Both the position numbers and the translations under genes were made by a program. Of a DNA stretch of 54,427 nucleotides, positions 33,150 to 41,943 are shown piece after piece. The notes under the pieces are model-generated. The model made no database searches, was not told where the DNA came from, and saw only the letters and a list, made by a program, of their open reading frames with translations. Positions within the stretch are counted from its first letter, which is position 1; every line of letters starts with the position of its first letter. Source of the stretch: Kineosporia sp. A_224 (GTDB lineage: Bacteria > Actinomycetota > Actinomycetes > Actinomycetales > Kineosporiaceae). The stretch covers positions 1-54,427 of the forward strand of contig NZ_MWLN01000216.1 of the NCBI RefSeq assembly GCF_002198655.1, read 5' to 3'.

Positions 33150-33290
33150 CGGCTGCGCGGGAGGAGGGTGCGGAGGGATCGGGATGGGTGGACATGCGTC
33201 GCTCCCCGGGGAGGCCTGTGCCGACGGGCGTCGGCTCCCGGGACACGTCGCCGGGCGGTGTCCGGTTCGATCTGTGCGGCGCTCGTGCGC

Positions 33291-34199
33291 TCAGCGGCGC
33301 GCGGGCTCGACCTTCTGCAGGTCGGGCAGCATCGCGGCGACGTCGTCGAGGACCGACTCGGGCGCGTCGTAGACGGGCGCGCCGGGCAGCGGCCAGTGCG
33401 CGACGACGTCGGTGAAGCCGAGCGCGGCGGCCCGGCCGACGACCTCGGCGAGGTAGCCGGCCGAGACGAGCGCGAAGGTCGGCGCGGCGTCGACGGACAG
33501 GTACCGGCGCAACGTCGCCGGGTCGCGGCCGTCGGCGGCGAGGGCCTCGTCGACCTGGTCGGACAGCCGCGCGACGCCGTCCCACCAGGCGTCGTCGGTG
33601 CCGGCCTCGCTGCGCCGCAGGGTGCCCGTCGTGGCCCAGCCCTCGCCGCGGCGGACCGCGAGCCGGACCGTCCGGGGGCCGTTCGCCGCGATGACGAACG
33701 GCAGCCGGGGACGCTGCACGCACGCGACGGTCGTCCGCGCGTCGACGGCGCGGTAGGAGGAGCCGTCGTGCGTCGTCGACGCCCCGGTGAGCACCATGTC
33801 GAGGACGTCCACGAACTCCTCGAAGCGCGAGGCGCGGCCGCCGGGCGTGAGCTCCGGCTCGCCGAGCACCCGCGCGTCGTGGCCCGTGCCGCCGGCCCCG
33901 ATGCCGAGGACGGCACGGCCGCCGCTGATGTCGTCCAGGGCCGCGAGCTCGCGGGCGAAGGGCACCGGGTGCCGGTAGTTCGGGGACGCCACCCAGGTGC
34001 CGAGCGGCGCCCGGCGGGTCACCGTCGCGGCCGCGACGAGGGTGGGAACCGTTGCGCCCCAGGGGGTTCCTTCGAGCGGGTCCCACGTGAGGTGGTCGTA
34101 GGTCCAGAGGTGGTCGTAGCCGTCCGCCTCGGCCCGCCGCCACTGGTCGGCCTGCTCGGACCACGGACGCTGGGGAAGGATGATGAGACCGATGCGCAC
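33291..34199 (-). CDS. LLM class flavin-dependent oxidoreductase
   Basis: 302 aa. A luciferase-like monooxygenase TIM barrel: MRIGLIILPQRPWSEQADQWRRAEADGYDHLWTYDHL at the start, the GTWVASPNYRHPVPFAREL strand-helix, ALDDISGGRAVLGIGAGGTG (the flavin phosphate loop), and FVIAANGPRTVRLAVRRGEGWATTG near residue 165. In actinomycetes this subgroup mostly uses coenzyme F420 or FMN; the cofactor cannot be decided here. It starts at ATG 34199 and stands alone. Confidence 0.88.
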   Translation of the reverse strand: MRIGLIILPQRPWSEQADQWRRAEADGYDHLWTYDHLTWDPLEGTPWGATVPTLVAAATVTRRAPLGTWVASPNYRHPVPFARELAALDDISGGRAVLGIGAGGTGHDARVLGEPELTPGGRASRFEEFVDVLDMVLTGASTTHDGSSYRAVDARTTVACVQRPRLPFVIAANGPRTVRLAVRRGEGWATTGTLRRSEAGTDDAWWDGVARLSDQVDEALAADGRDPATLRRYLSVDAAPTFALVSAGYLAEVVGRAAALGFTDVVAHWPLPGAPVYDAPESVLDDVAAMLPDLQKVEPARR

Positions 34200-34336
34200 G
34201 GCGCGACGCTACCGGGTCTGGCCCGGGAGGCGTCCGGTGCGAGAGGATCCGGCCGGCAGGGCGACCTGCCCGTCGCCGCCCCGACGTCGTCCGCGGACCG
34301 CCGCCCCGGTGGTCCGCCCCGTCGGCAGGAGCGGTC

Positions 34337-34663
34337 ATGACCCCGGCAGCAGCACCCCTCGGCCCGTCCTCACCCGTGCGCGTCGCCGACGAGGCCGCCT
34401 GGCGCCCGCTCGAGGTGTGGGCCGTCCTGTGCCTCGTCGGCGGCGCCTTCGCCGTCCCGCTCGTGCTCCCGACGCTCGGGGCGCTGCTCGCCGTGCTGTC
34501 CTCGCGGTGGCGGCCGTGGACCCGGGTCGTGGTGGCGGTCGCCGTCCTCGCGCCCTTCGGGCTGCGGCCGGTCTCCGGCGTCGCGGTCGTCGTCGCGCAG
34601 ACCGTCACCGCGACCGTGTCGGGCGTCCTGCTCGCGTTCGCGCTGCGCCGTCCGGCGGACTGA
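34337..34663 (+). CDS. Small membrane protein related to the downstream HAAS proteins
   Basis: 108 aa, ATG after CAGGAG. Three hydrophobic segments. The stretch WRPLEVWAVLCLVGGAFAVPLVLPTLGALLAV aligns by eye with WGGLEIAAVLLLTAGTVVVP... in the protein at 35239 and [20 protein letters not shown]... at 35971. It is thus a paralogue of their membrane halves without the N-terminal helical domain. No function is known. It probably belongs to the padR-controlled group. Confidence 0.65.
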   Translation: MTPAAAPLGPSSPVRVADEAAWRPLEVWAVLCLVGGAFAVPLVLPTLGALLAVLSSRWRPWTRVVVAVAVLAPFGLRPVSGVAVVVAQTVTATVSGVLLAFALRRPAD

Positions 34664-34681
34664 CGGGCCCGGCCGGCCGCC

Positions 34682-34728
34682 CCGTCCGGTCGGACCGTCC
34701 GGTCGGACCGCCCGGTCGGACCCTCCGG
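34682..34728. repeat. Tandem 13-bp repeat upstream of padR
   Basis: CCGTCCGGTCGGA occurs at 34682-34694 and 34695-34707, again with one change at 34708-34720, then partly at 34721-34728. Each unit contains the inverted half sites TCCG/CGGA. It lies 50-96 nt upstream of the padR start. Confidence 0.6.
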
Positions 34729-34777
34729 CTGCATCGGATGCTTGCGTCGCACGGTACCGGCGGCTACCTTGTGACGC

Positions 34778-35242
34778 ATGGAACCGGGTGAGGCACGGCA
34801 GGTGCTGCCCCAGCTGCGCCGCGGCGCGCTGGAGTACTGCGTGCTCGCCCTGCTCCGCGGGCAGCCGCGGTACGGGTTCGACCTCGTCCGCGAGCTCAGC
34901 GAGGCCGACGGCCTGCTCACCAGCGAGGGCACGATCTACCCGCTGCTCTCGCGGCTGCGCAAGGACGGTCTCGTCACGACGACGTGGCAGGAGTCGGACG
35001 CCGGCCCGCCGCGGCGGTACTACGCGCTGACGGCCGACGGCCGGTCGGCGTTGGAACGGTTCGTCGTCGACTGGCGTCGGTTCCGCGACGGTGTCGACCG
35101 GGTCCTCGGGACGACGCCGGCGCCCGGCCCGGGGAGGGGACGGGTCGCCACGGCGGCCGGCGGTACGGACGGCGGCCAGGTCGGCACCGTCACGAGCAGC
35201 ACTGGCACGGGCGAGCAGCCCGGCCCCGGGAGGAGCGCATGA
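34778..35242 (+). CDS. PadR family transcriptional regulator
   Basis: 154 aa. The winged helix is complete: LRRGALEYCVLALLRGQPRYGFDLVRELSEADGLLTSEGTIYPLLSRLRKDGLVTTTW, then RRYYALTADGRSALERF. The C-terminal 50 residues are low-complexity and extend past the usual family end. The stop overlaps the ATG of the HAAS-type membrane gene (ATGA), the common PadR-HAAS pairing in which the small membrane protein and its regulator are co-expressed. The ATG lies very close to the promoter-like region, so the mRNA may be nearly leaderless. Confidence 0.9.
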   Translation: MEPGEARQVLPQLRRGALEYCVLALLRGQPRYGFDLVRELSEADGLLTSEGTIYPLLSRLRKDGLVTTTWQESDAGPPRRYYALTADGRSALERFVVDWRRFRDGVDRVLGTTPAPGPGRGRVATAAGGTDGGQVGTVTSSTGTGEQPGPGRSA

Positions 35243-35838
35243 TGTCGGTAGGCCTGGACCACCCGGAGGTGACGCGGTTCCTCGCGCGCCTCGACGACGC
35301 GGCGGCCGCGCTGCCGCCGGGGCGCCGCGAGGAGCTCGTCGCGGAGATCCGCGACCACCTGCGGGACGCGCTGTCGGTCGGTGCGGGCGACGAGGCCGCC
35401 CTCCGGGAGACGCTCGACCGGCTCGGCGACCCCGCGGACATCGTCGCCGCCGAGGCGGACGGGGCGCCGTCCGCCGCGTCCGCCGCACCTGCCGCGCCCG
35501 TCTGGCAGACCGGCCCGCCCGGGCAGCAGCCGTGGCCGGCGCCGCGGGTCTCGCCGTGGGGCGGGCTCGAGATCGCCGCGGTCCTGCTGCTCACGGCGGG
35601 GACGGTCGTCGTCCCGGTCGTCGGGCCGCTCGTCGGGCTCGTCCTCGCCTGGGTCTCCGAGCGCTGGACCCGCCGCGAGAAGGTCGTCGCGACCGTGCTC
35701 ACGCTGCTGCCGGTGGCCGTGCTCGTCGCCGGCGCCCTCGCCGTCCTCGTCGCGGTGCCGACGAGCTCGAGCACGACGTTCGACTCGACCGTGCCGGCAC
35801 CGGTCGTCGAGACCGCCCCCGCCGTCCCCGCTCCCTGA
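35239..35838 (+). CDS. HAAS-type membrane protein 1
   Basis: 199 aa from ATG 35239 (SD GGAGC). The N-terminal 70 residues are a helical HAAS-like domain: HPEVTRFLARLDDAAAALPPGRREELVAEIRDHLRDAL and the characteristic ALRETLDRLGDPADIVAAEA. A Pro-rich linker is followed by two membrane helices (GLEIAAVLLLTAGTVVVPVVGPLVGLVLAWV and VVATVLTLLPVAVLVAGALAVLVAV) and a Thr/Ser/Val-rich outer tail. The family is tied to PadR regulators and thought to sense or transmit envelope signals. Paralogous to 35971. Confidence 0.82.
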   Translation: MMSVGLDHPEVTRFLARLDDAAAALPPGRREELVAEIRDHLRDALSVGAGDEAALRETLDRLGDPADIVAAEADGAPSAASAAPAAPVWQTGPPGQQPWPAPRVSPWGGLEIAAVLLLTAGTVVVPVVGPLVGLVLAWVSERWTRREKVVATVLTLLPVAVLVAGALAVLVAVPTSSSTTFDSTVPAPVVETAPAVPAP

Positions 35839-35863
35839 CCCGTCTGCCCTCCGGAGGAACGTC

Positions 35864-35971
35864 GTGTTCGTCGGCTCGCTCGTCGTCCTGCCCGTGCTCG
35901 TCGTCGCACTGCTCGGCCCCGTCATCGCCGGTGCCTATCTCGCCGTCCGGCTGAACCGCCGGGGCCAGTGA
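35864..35971 (+). CDS. 35-residue single-span membrane peptide
   Basis: GTG 35864 is preceded by GGAGGAA with good spacing. The product is nearly all one membrane helix (VGSLVVLPVLVVALLGPVIA) and ends in a basic tail (RLNRRGQ), indicating an N-out, C-in topology. The stop shares its last base with the ATG of HAAS protein 2 (TGATG). It lies between two HAAS-type genes, so it may be a small subunit or modulator of that membrane system. It is too short for most gene finders. Confidence 0.6.
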   Translation: MFVGSLVVLPVLVVALLGPVIAGAYLAVRLNRRGQ

Positions 35972-36576
35972 TGTCCGTGGGGGTGACGCACCCCCTCGTC
36001 GTGGACTGGCTCGCCCGGCTGGACGCCGCGGCGCGCGCGGCCGGGGTAACGGCCTCCCGGCGCGCCGAGCTCGCCGCGGAGCTGGGCGACCACGTCGCCG
36101 CGGCGCTCGGTGAGGCGGCGGACGACGTCACGGTCCGCGCCGCGCTCGACCGGCTCGGCGACCCGGAGGACGTCGTCGCGGCCGAGCAGGGCCCGGACCT
36201 CGTCCCGCCCGTCGCGCCGGTCGCGTCCGCCGTACCTCAGGCGGCACCCGCCGGGTGGAGCGCGCTCGAGGTGCTCGCCGTCCTCGCGCTCGTCGGGGGC
36301 GGGTTCGTCGTCCCGGTGCTCGGCCCGCTCGTCGGTCTCGCGCTCGCCGCGGGCTCCCCGGTCTGGAGCCGTCGGGACACGCGGGTCACCGCCGTGCTCG
36401 TCGCCGGCCCGGTCGTGCTCTGGGCCGGGTTCGCCGTCGCCCTCTACCTCGGCGGCGGCAGCCTCTTCGGCCTGCACCCGGCCGAGCTGCTCCTGCTCGG
36501 CGCCCTCCTGTCGCCGCTCACCGCGCTGGTCGCCGGCGTGCGGCTGGCGCTGCGGGTCGGTCGCCGGGGCGCCTGA
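35971..36576 (+). CDS. HAAS-type membrane protein 2
   Basis: 201 aa from ATG 35971 (GTG 35968 is also in frame). The N-terminal helical domain [43 protein letters not shown] with [20 protein letters not shown] mirrors protein 1. The C-terminal half has three to four membrane helices ([69 protein letters not shown]). It is the last gene of the padR-HAAS group. Duplication within the operon is clear from the shared RLGDPxDxVAAE motif. Confidence 0.82.
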   Translation: MSVGVTHPLVVDWLARLDAAARAAGVTASRRAELAAELGDHVAAALGEAADDVTVRAALDRLGDPEDVVAAEQGPDLVPPVAPVASAVPQAAPAGWSALEVLAVLALVGGGFVVPVLGPLVGLALAAGSPVWSRRDTRVTAVLVAGPVVLWAGFAVALYLGGGSLFGLHPAELLLLGALLSPLTALVAGVRLALRVGRRGA

Positions 36577-36683
36577 GCGGCGCAGGCGGCGTCCGCTGTC
36601 CAGAAACTGCACTACCGGTGCGGCGCCTGCCGGGTGAGGATGGTCGTCGCCCGACGACGACGTCCCGGCCCCGGAGGTTCGCT

Positions 36684-38339
36684 GTGCTGAGCAAGCCCCT
36701 GCCCTCGTACTCCTCCTCGACCGCCGACGTCCCGCTGCTCGGCGAGACCATCGGCGCGAACCTCGAACGCACCGTCGCCCGGTACGGCGACCGGGAGGCG
36801 CTCGTCGACTGCGCGACGTCGCGGCGCTGGACCTACAACGAGCTCGACATCGCCGTGGACCAGGTGGCGCTCGGGCTGCTCGAGCTGGGTGTCACGAAGG
36901 GCGACCGGGTCGGGATCTGGTCGCCGAACTGCGCGGAGTGGGTGTTCGTCCAGTACGCGACGGCGAAGATCGGCGCCGTCCTCGTCAACGTCAACCCGGC
37001 GTACCGGGCCCACGAGCTGACGTTCGTCGTCAACCAGTCCGGCATGCGGGTGCTCGTCAGCGCGGTCGAGCACAAGGGCAGCGACTACCGGGCGATGGTC
37101 GAGTCGGTCCGCGGCGACTGCCCCGCGCTCGAGCAGGTCGTGCACATCGGCGAGCCGTCGTGGACCGACCTCGTGGAGACGGGCGGCCGGGCCGACCACC
37201 ACCGGCTCGACGAGGTCATGGCGACCCTGTCGTTCGACGACCCGATCAACATCCAGTACACGTCCGGGACGACGGGGTTCCCCAAGGGCGCGACGCTCTC
37301 GCACCACAACATCCTCAACAACGGCTACTTCGTCACCGAGGTGCTCGGGTTCACCGTGGAGGACCGGGTCTGCCTGCCGGTGCCGTTCTACCACTGCTTC
37401 GGCATGGTCATGGGCAACCTCGGGGCGACCTCCCACGGGGCCTGCGTCGTCATCCCGTCGCCGTCGTTCGACCCCGGGCTGGCGCTGAAGGCGGTGCAGG
37501 AGGAGCGGTGCACGGCGCTCTACGGCGTCCCGACGATGTTCATCGCCGAGCTGTCGCACCCGGACTTCGCCTCCTTCGACACCTCGACGCTGCGCACCGG
37601 GATCATGGCCGGCTCGCCGTGCCCGGTCGAGGTCATGAAGCGCGTCGTCGACGAGATGCACATGGCCGAGGTGACGATCGCCTACGGGATGACCGAGACG
37701 TCGCCGGTGTCGACGATGACCCGCCGGGAGGACGACCTCGACCGGCGGACGTCGACCGTCGGCACCGTGATGCCGCACGTCGAGGTGAAGATCGTCGACC
37801 CTGCGACGGGGCTGGAGGCGCCGCGGGGCACCGCCGGCGAGCTGTGCACCCGCGGGTACTCGGTGATGCTCGGCTACTGGGACGAGCCGGCGAAGACCGC
37901 CGAGGCGATCGACGCCGCGGGCTGGATGCACACCGGCGACCTCGCGGTGATGGATGCAGCCGGGTACGTGAACATCTCCGGCCGGATCAAGGACATGGTG
38001 ATCCGCGGCGGGGAGAACATCTACCCGCGCGAGATCGAGGAGTTCCTCTACAGCCACCCGGACATCGCCGACGTCCAGGTCGTCGGCGTCCCGGACGTGC
38101 GGTACGGCGAGGAGCTCATGGCGTGGGTCGTCATGAAGGCGGGCCGGGAGGCGCTCACCGCGCAGGCGGTGCGCGCGTTCTGCGCCGACCAGCTCGCGCA
38201 CTACAAGGTGCCCCGGTACGTGCACGTCGTCGACGGCTTCCCGATGACCGTCACCGGCAAGGTCCGCAAGGTCGAGATGCGGGCGCAGGCCGTGGAGATC
38301 CTCGGGCTCCAGGACGCCGCAGCCGTCCGGCACGCGTGA
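36684..38339 (+). CDS. AMP-binding acyl-CoA synthetase
   Basis: 551 aa from GTG 36684 with GGAGG 7 nt upstream. ANL superfamily motifs: [16 protein letters not shown] (A3), [23 protein letters not shown] (A5), [41 protein letters not shown] (A7-A8) and the catalytic Lys in [14 protein letters not shown] (A10). The overall pattern matches medium/long-chain fatty-acyl-CoA ligases (FadD35/YngI-like). It activates a carboxylic acid to its CoA thioester through an acyl-adenylate; the chain length is not readable. It is a single gene. Confidence 0.92.
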   Translation: MLSKPLPSYSSSTADVPLLGETIGANLERTVARYGDREALVDCATSRRWTYNELDIAVDQVALGLLELGVTKGDRVGIWSPNCAEWVFVQYATAKIGAVLVNVNPAYRAHELTFVVNQSGMRVLVSAVEHKGSDYRAMVESVRGDCPALEQVVHIGEPSWTDLVETGGRADHHRLDEVMATLSFDDPINIQYTSGTTGFPKGATLSHHNILNNGYFVTEVLGFTVEDRVCLPVPFYHCFGMVMGNLGATSHGACVVIPSPSFDPGLALKAVQEERCTALYGVPTMFIAELSHPDFASFDTSTLRTGIMAGSPCPVEVMKRVVDEMHMAEVTIAYGMTETSPVSTMTRREDDLDRRTSTVGTVMPHVEVKIVDPATGLEAPRGTAGELCTRGYSVMLGYWDEPAKTAEAIDAAGWMHTGDLAVMDAAGYVNISGRIKDMVIRGGENIYPREIEEFLYSHPDIADVQVVGVPDVRYGEELMAWVVMKAGREALTAQAVRAFCADQLAHYKVPRYVHVVDGFPMTVTGKVRKVEMRAQAVEILGLQDAAAVRHA

Positions 38340-38508
38340 CGCGGCGCCCTTCGGGGGCGGCCGGTCTCGGACGAGGGGTGTGAGACCCGGCTCCCGGGGT
38401 ACTGGGACGACGCCCCGGGGTGCGGTCGACGGTGTCGGGGGGCACCGTCGGCCGCCACCGGGCAGTGTCGGCGCAGCCCCGCGCCGCCCGTCCCTCAAGG
38501 AGACCGTC

Positions 38509-39180
38509 ATGAGACCCCTCGTCTGGGTGCTCGTCGTCCTCGTCGTGCTCGCGGTGGTCGCCGCGGTGGCCTGGACCGTCATGCAGGGCCGGCGCCGCGC
38601 CGCCCTGCAGTCGCGGTTCGGGCCCGAGTACGACCGTGCCGTGGCGCAGTCCGGTGACCGGCGCTCCGCCGAGTCGCAGCTCGCCGAGCTCGCCGACCGG
38701 CGCGACCAGCTCGACGTCCGTGACCTCGACCCCGAGGCCAAGGCCCGCTACGACACGCAGTGGGCCGGTGTGCAGGCCCGGTTCGTCGACGAGCCCGGCC
38801 AGGCGGTCGCCGACGCCGACGGCCTCGTCACCGCCGTGATGCGCGACCGGGGCTACCCGGTCGAGGACTTCTCCGAGCGGGCCGCGATGCTCTCGACCGA
38901 CCACGCGGACGTCGTCGAGCACTACCGCGCCGCGCACGACGCGCACGCCCGGCACATGCAGGCCGGTGCGGCCGACACCGAGGACCTGCGCCAGGCGTTC
39001 GTCCACTACCGCTCGCTCTACGGCGCGCTCACCGGCACGGTGGCCGACGCCGACGTCCGGCACCCGGCCGACGACGCGACCCACTCCCCGTACGTCGTCG
39101 ACGCCCGGGACGGTTCGGCGCCGGACGGCAGCACCTGGTCGACCGACGAGGCCCTCGGCCGTCGGGAGGTCCGACCGTGA
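38509..39180 (+). CDS. Membrane-anchored protein of unknown function
   Basis: 223 aa, ATG after AAGGAGA. One N-terminal membrane helix (PLVWVLVVLVVLAVVAAVAWTVM) precedes a basic stop (RRR) and a soluble, Asp/Arg/Ala-rich helical domain. The segment RFVDEPGQAVADADGLVTAVM with DTEDLRQAFVHYRSLYGALTG recurs in the next gene (DFVDDPRHAVEQGRVLVQQAV, DTENLRQAFRRLRDLHRSVSG), so the two are homologous over about 90 residues. Its stop overlaps the next start (GTGA). This one appears in actinobacterial genomes as a secreted or membrane protein of no known role. Confidence 0.75.
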   Translation: MRPLVWVLVVLVVLAVVAAVAWTVMQGRRRAALQSRFGPEYDRAVAQSGDRRSAESQLAELADRRDQLDVRDLDPEAKARYDTQWAGVQARFVDEPGQAVADADGLVTAVMRDRGYPVEDFSERAAMLSTDHADVVEHYRAAHDAHARHMQAGAADTEDLRQAFVHYRSLYGALTGTVADADVRHPADDATHSPYVVDARDGSAPDGSTWSTDEALGRREVRP

Positions 39181-39755
39181 GCACCCATGAGGACAGGACC
39201 GTCGCGATGCCCGTGACGCGGCCCGAGGAGCACGTCGACACCACGGTCGACGGCACGGTCGACAGCACGGTCGACGGGGAGCACCGGCTGCCCGACGAGT
39301 GGGCGACCGACGACCGGCAGCCCGGTGAGCGGGCGACCGACGAGGGGATGCCGCCCCCCGGTGCCGGCAGCCATGTGGCCGACGCAGCCCCGGAGCGGCC
39401 GGCGGGTGCCGAGCAGCGCACCCGGCTCGGCGGCCCGGACGGTCACGACGAGCCCGGCTGGCGCTCGGAGCTGACCACACCGGGGACCTCGACGACGTCG
39501 ACGACCGGCTCGGTCGGCGGGGACACCGCGGCCGCGGACGACGCGTGGCGCCGGCTCGCCGGTGACTTCGTCGACGACCCGCGGCACGCCGTCGAGCAGG
39601 GCCGGGTCCTCGTGCAGCAAGCCGTCGACGCGATGATGGCCAAGGCCGGCATCGGCCCGGACGGCGTCGCGGGCGGCGGCCAGGGCGACACCGAGAACCT
39701 GCGCCAGGCGTTCCGGCGGCTGCGTGACCTGCACCGCTCGGTGAGCGGGATCTGA
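39177..39755 (+). CDS. Cytosolic paralogue of the preceding membrane protein
   Basis: 192 aa from a GTG overlapping the previous stop; GGGAGGT lies upstream. There is no membrane segment. The first 110 residues are polar, with TVDGTVDSTVDGE repeats, and look disordered. The C-terminal 80 residues repeat the domain of the upstream protein, ending DTENLRQAFRRLRDLHRSVSGI. The pair may form a membrane-tethered complex. A strong bidirectional hairpin follows 31 nt later. Confidence 0.75.
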   Translation: MSTHEDRTVAMPVTRPEEHVDTTVDGTVDSTVDGEHRLPDEWATDDRQPGERATDEGMPPPGAGSHVADAAPERPAGAEQRTRLGGPDGHDEPGWRSELTTPGTSTTSTTGSVGGDTAAADDAWRRLAGDFVDDPRHAVEQGRVLVQQAVDAMMAKAGIGPDGVAGGGQGDTENLRQAFRRLRDLHRSVSGI

Positions 39756-39785
39756 GCCTGGCTCTCCGACCCGGGAACGGGTCAG

Positions 39786-39826
39786 CGTGGAGGGTCCCGC
39801 GGCGATGTGCCGCGGGATCCTCCACG
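39786..39826. terminator. Bidirectional 18-bp hairpin
   Basis: CGTGGAGGGTCCCGCGGC (39786-39803) pairs with 39809-39826, with one G-U pair and a 5-nt loop. It lies between convergent genes ending at 39755 and 39836, followed by TT on the plus strand. Confidence 0.8.
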
Positions 39827-39835
39827 TTCCGGTGT

Positions 39836-40861
39836 CTAGGCCCGGACCGTGCGGCCGTGCAGCCGGACCGCCGTCGTCAGCAGTGCCAGGGACAACGGGA
39901 TCGCGAGCAGAGCAGCGAACGGCAGCAGGTGGGACGGCCTGAGCATCCAGGCGCCCGGTTCCGGGGCCGCGATCCCGGCATGGGTGACCACGATCCACGT
40001 GCCGCCAACGGTCACCGCGGTGACGAGGATCCCCGGGCGGTGCCAGACGGTCAGCAGCCCCAGACCGAGTACGGCCCAGGTCGCGGTGGTGGCGATGCCG
40101 CCGAGCGAGGCCAGCCCGAAGACCGAGTAGAAGCCGTAGCCGGTGAACTCCCACGCAGGGCTGCTCGACGAGGCCACCGTTCGGAGGATCTGCGCCGCAC
40201 CGATCGCCGTCCCGGCCAGCACGGCTGCCCCGACGACGACGCGATGCCTGCGGGAGGCGTCCGGCCATGCCACCGCGGCCACAGCCCCGAAGACCGTGAG
40301 CCCGCCGAGCAACCCGACCCGGGCCTGCGGAAGCGCGGTCAGCGCGCTGAGGACGGCGACGAGTGCGGGCGCCGCGGCGGCGACGGCGAAGGCCCGGCGT
40401 GCCGGACCTACCCGGCCCGCCAGCGCCGCGACGAGGGCGACGAGCCACACGACGTGGACGACGACAGCGGTCGTCGTGAACCCGAGCAGAGGTTCCGGGC
40501 CCGGCATGGTCGGCGTCCTCGTGAGGATCGGCCCCAGCTCGCCGAAGCCGAGGCTCAGCGCGGCGAGGACGGCACCGCTCACCACGGCGGCTGGGCCGAG
40601 GGCCGCGAACGAGCGCAGCACCGCGTCGTGCCGTTGCCGGCCCTGCCACCGCGACCGCCACTGCGTCGTCGCGTGCCCGAGGGCCGAGAGTGCTTCTCGC
40701 GCAGTCGGTCCGGCGCGGCCGTCGGCCTCGGCCGCGTCGAGCATGACGCCGAGCATCGCGTCGCCGTGGTCCGCCTGCCACTGCGCCGGGTACAGCGCGA
40801 GCAGCCGGCGGAAGCGCCACGGTGCCGGGTCGGCCCGGGGCGCGTCCGGTCCGGCGGTCAC
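39836..40861 (-). CDS. PadR-linked polytopic membrane protein B
   Basis: 341 aa from GTG 40861, which overlaps the stop of the upstream paralogue. The first 45 residues carry FRRLLALYPAQWQADHGDAMLGVMLDAAEADGRAGPTARE, a soluble prefix shared with the upstream gene. About eight membrane helices follow. No transport motif is visible. Prefixes of this kind are found in actinobacterial membrane proteins co-encoded with PadR regulators. Third gene of the operon. Confidence 0.75.
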   Translation of the reverse strand: MTAGPDAPRADPAPWRFRRLLALYPAQWQADHGDAMLGVMLDAAEADGRAGPTAREALSALGHATTQWRSRWQGRQRHDAVLRSFAALGPAAVVSGAVLAALSLGFGELGPILTRTPTMPGPEPLLGFTTTAVVVHVVWLVALVAALAGRVGPARRAFAVAAAAPALVAVLSALTALPQARVGLLGGLTVFGAVAAVAWPDASRRHRVVVGAAVLAGTAIGAAQILRTVASSSSPAWEFTGYGFYSVFGLASLGGIATTATWAVLGLGLLTVWHRPGILVTAVTVGGTWIVVTHAGIAAPEPGAWMLRPSHLLPFAALLAIPLSLALLTTAVRLHGRTVRA

Positions 40862-41943
40862 GCCGCGGCTCCTGGGGAGGGAGCGGCACCGGCGCGTGCG
40901 GTCCGGACGCCGACGACGAGCAGCGACAACGCGACGGACAGCACGCCGAGGGCGAGCGTGAGGAGCGTTCCCTCGCCGTCGAGCGGGCCGGGAAGCCAGA
41001 GCTTCGAGAGCGTCCCCGGGTCGACGAACACCGCCGGGACGCCGAGCAGGCCGGCCGCCAGCGCCCGGGCCGGGCGCCGCCAGACGGTGGCGAGGCCGAC
41101 GAGGAGCCAGCCGATCACCACGGGCGTGGCGAGCAGGGTGATCGTGCCCAGGCCGAAGTAGCGGTAGAAGCCGAGGCCGACGAAGAAGTCCACGGTGCCG
41201 GGGTCCCGGACGTCCAGCCGCGTGACCGAACCGAGAGGGAAGTCCCAGGCGGGCAGCGCCAGCCCGAGCGCGGTCACTGCGGTGAGCAGCGCGGTGACCG
41301 CCGCCGTGGCTCCACCGACGACGGCTCCCAGCCGGCGTCGCGTCGCGCCGTCCTGCCTCGGCAGACCGACGAGCGCCACCACGGCGAACAGGGCCATCGT
41401 GTACAGGAACAGCAGCGGCGGGCGGGCGACACCGGCGCGGTCGCACACCGTCAGCAGGACCGGTGCGCCGACCGCCGCGAGCGCGAGCAGCAGCCGGCCC
41501 GTCCCGACGGCACCTGCGACGACGGCACCGAACGCGAGCAGCCAGACCGCGTAGAGCAGCGGCCCGGCGGACGGGAACGGCCCGAACGGTGCGGCGTGGA
41601 AGTCGCCGGCCCACGTCAGGGGCACACCCGGGAACCACTCTCCGAAGAGGAACGACACCGCGGCCAGCGTCGTCCCGAGGGCGAGCGCAGCGGGGCCGAT
41701 CCCCGCGAACGACGGCACGACACCGCTGCGGTCGAGGCGGTCGGACGCGGCGTTCGCCCACGTCGACAGCGCGTGCCGGACGACGGCCGTCCCCTCCCGG
41801 GCCGTCGGCCGGTCGCGCCCGTCGGCGTCGGCGACGTCGAGCATGACGCCGAGCAGCGCCTCGCCGTGCGCCGTCCGCCACGACCGCGGGTAGGCGCGGA
41901 GCAGCCGGCGGAACGCGGCCTCCGCGGGTGACGTCGCGCTCAT
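40858..41943 (-). CDS. PadR-linked polytopic membrane protein A
   Basis: 361 aa from ATG 41943, overlapping the padR stop (ATGA). The N-terminal prefix FRRLLRAYPRSWRTAHGEALLGVMLDVADADGRDRPTARE is near-identical in pattern to protein B, and roughly nine membrane helices follow. The prefix probably interacts with a partner in the cytosol. The two genes arose by duplication. No enzyme motif is seen. Confidence 0.75.
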   Translation of the reverse strand: MSATSPAEAAFRRLLRAYPRSWRTAHGEALLGVMLDVADADGRDRPTAREGTAVVRHALSTWANAASDRLDRSGVVPSFAGIGPAALALGTTLAAVSFLFGEWFPGVPLTWAGDFHAAPFGPFPSAGPLLYAVWLLAFGAVVAGAVGTGRLLLALAAVGAPVLLTVCDRAGVARPPLLFLYTMALFAVVALVGLPRQDGATRRRLGAVVGGATAAVTALLTAVTALGLALPAWDFPLGSVTRLDVRDPGTVDFFVGLGFYRYFGLGTITLLATPVVIGWLLVGLATVWRRPARALAAGLLGVPAVFVDPGTLSKLWLPGPLDGEGTLLTLALGVLSVALSLLVVGVRTARAGAAPSPGAAA

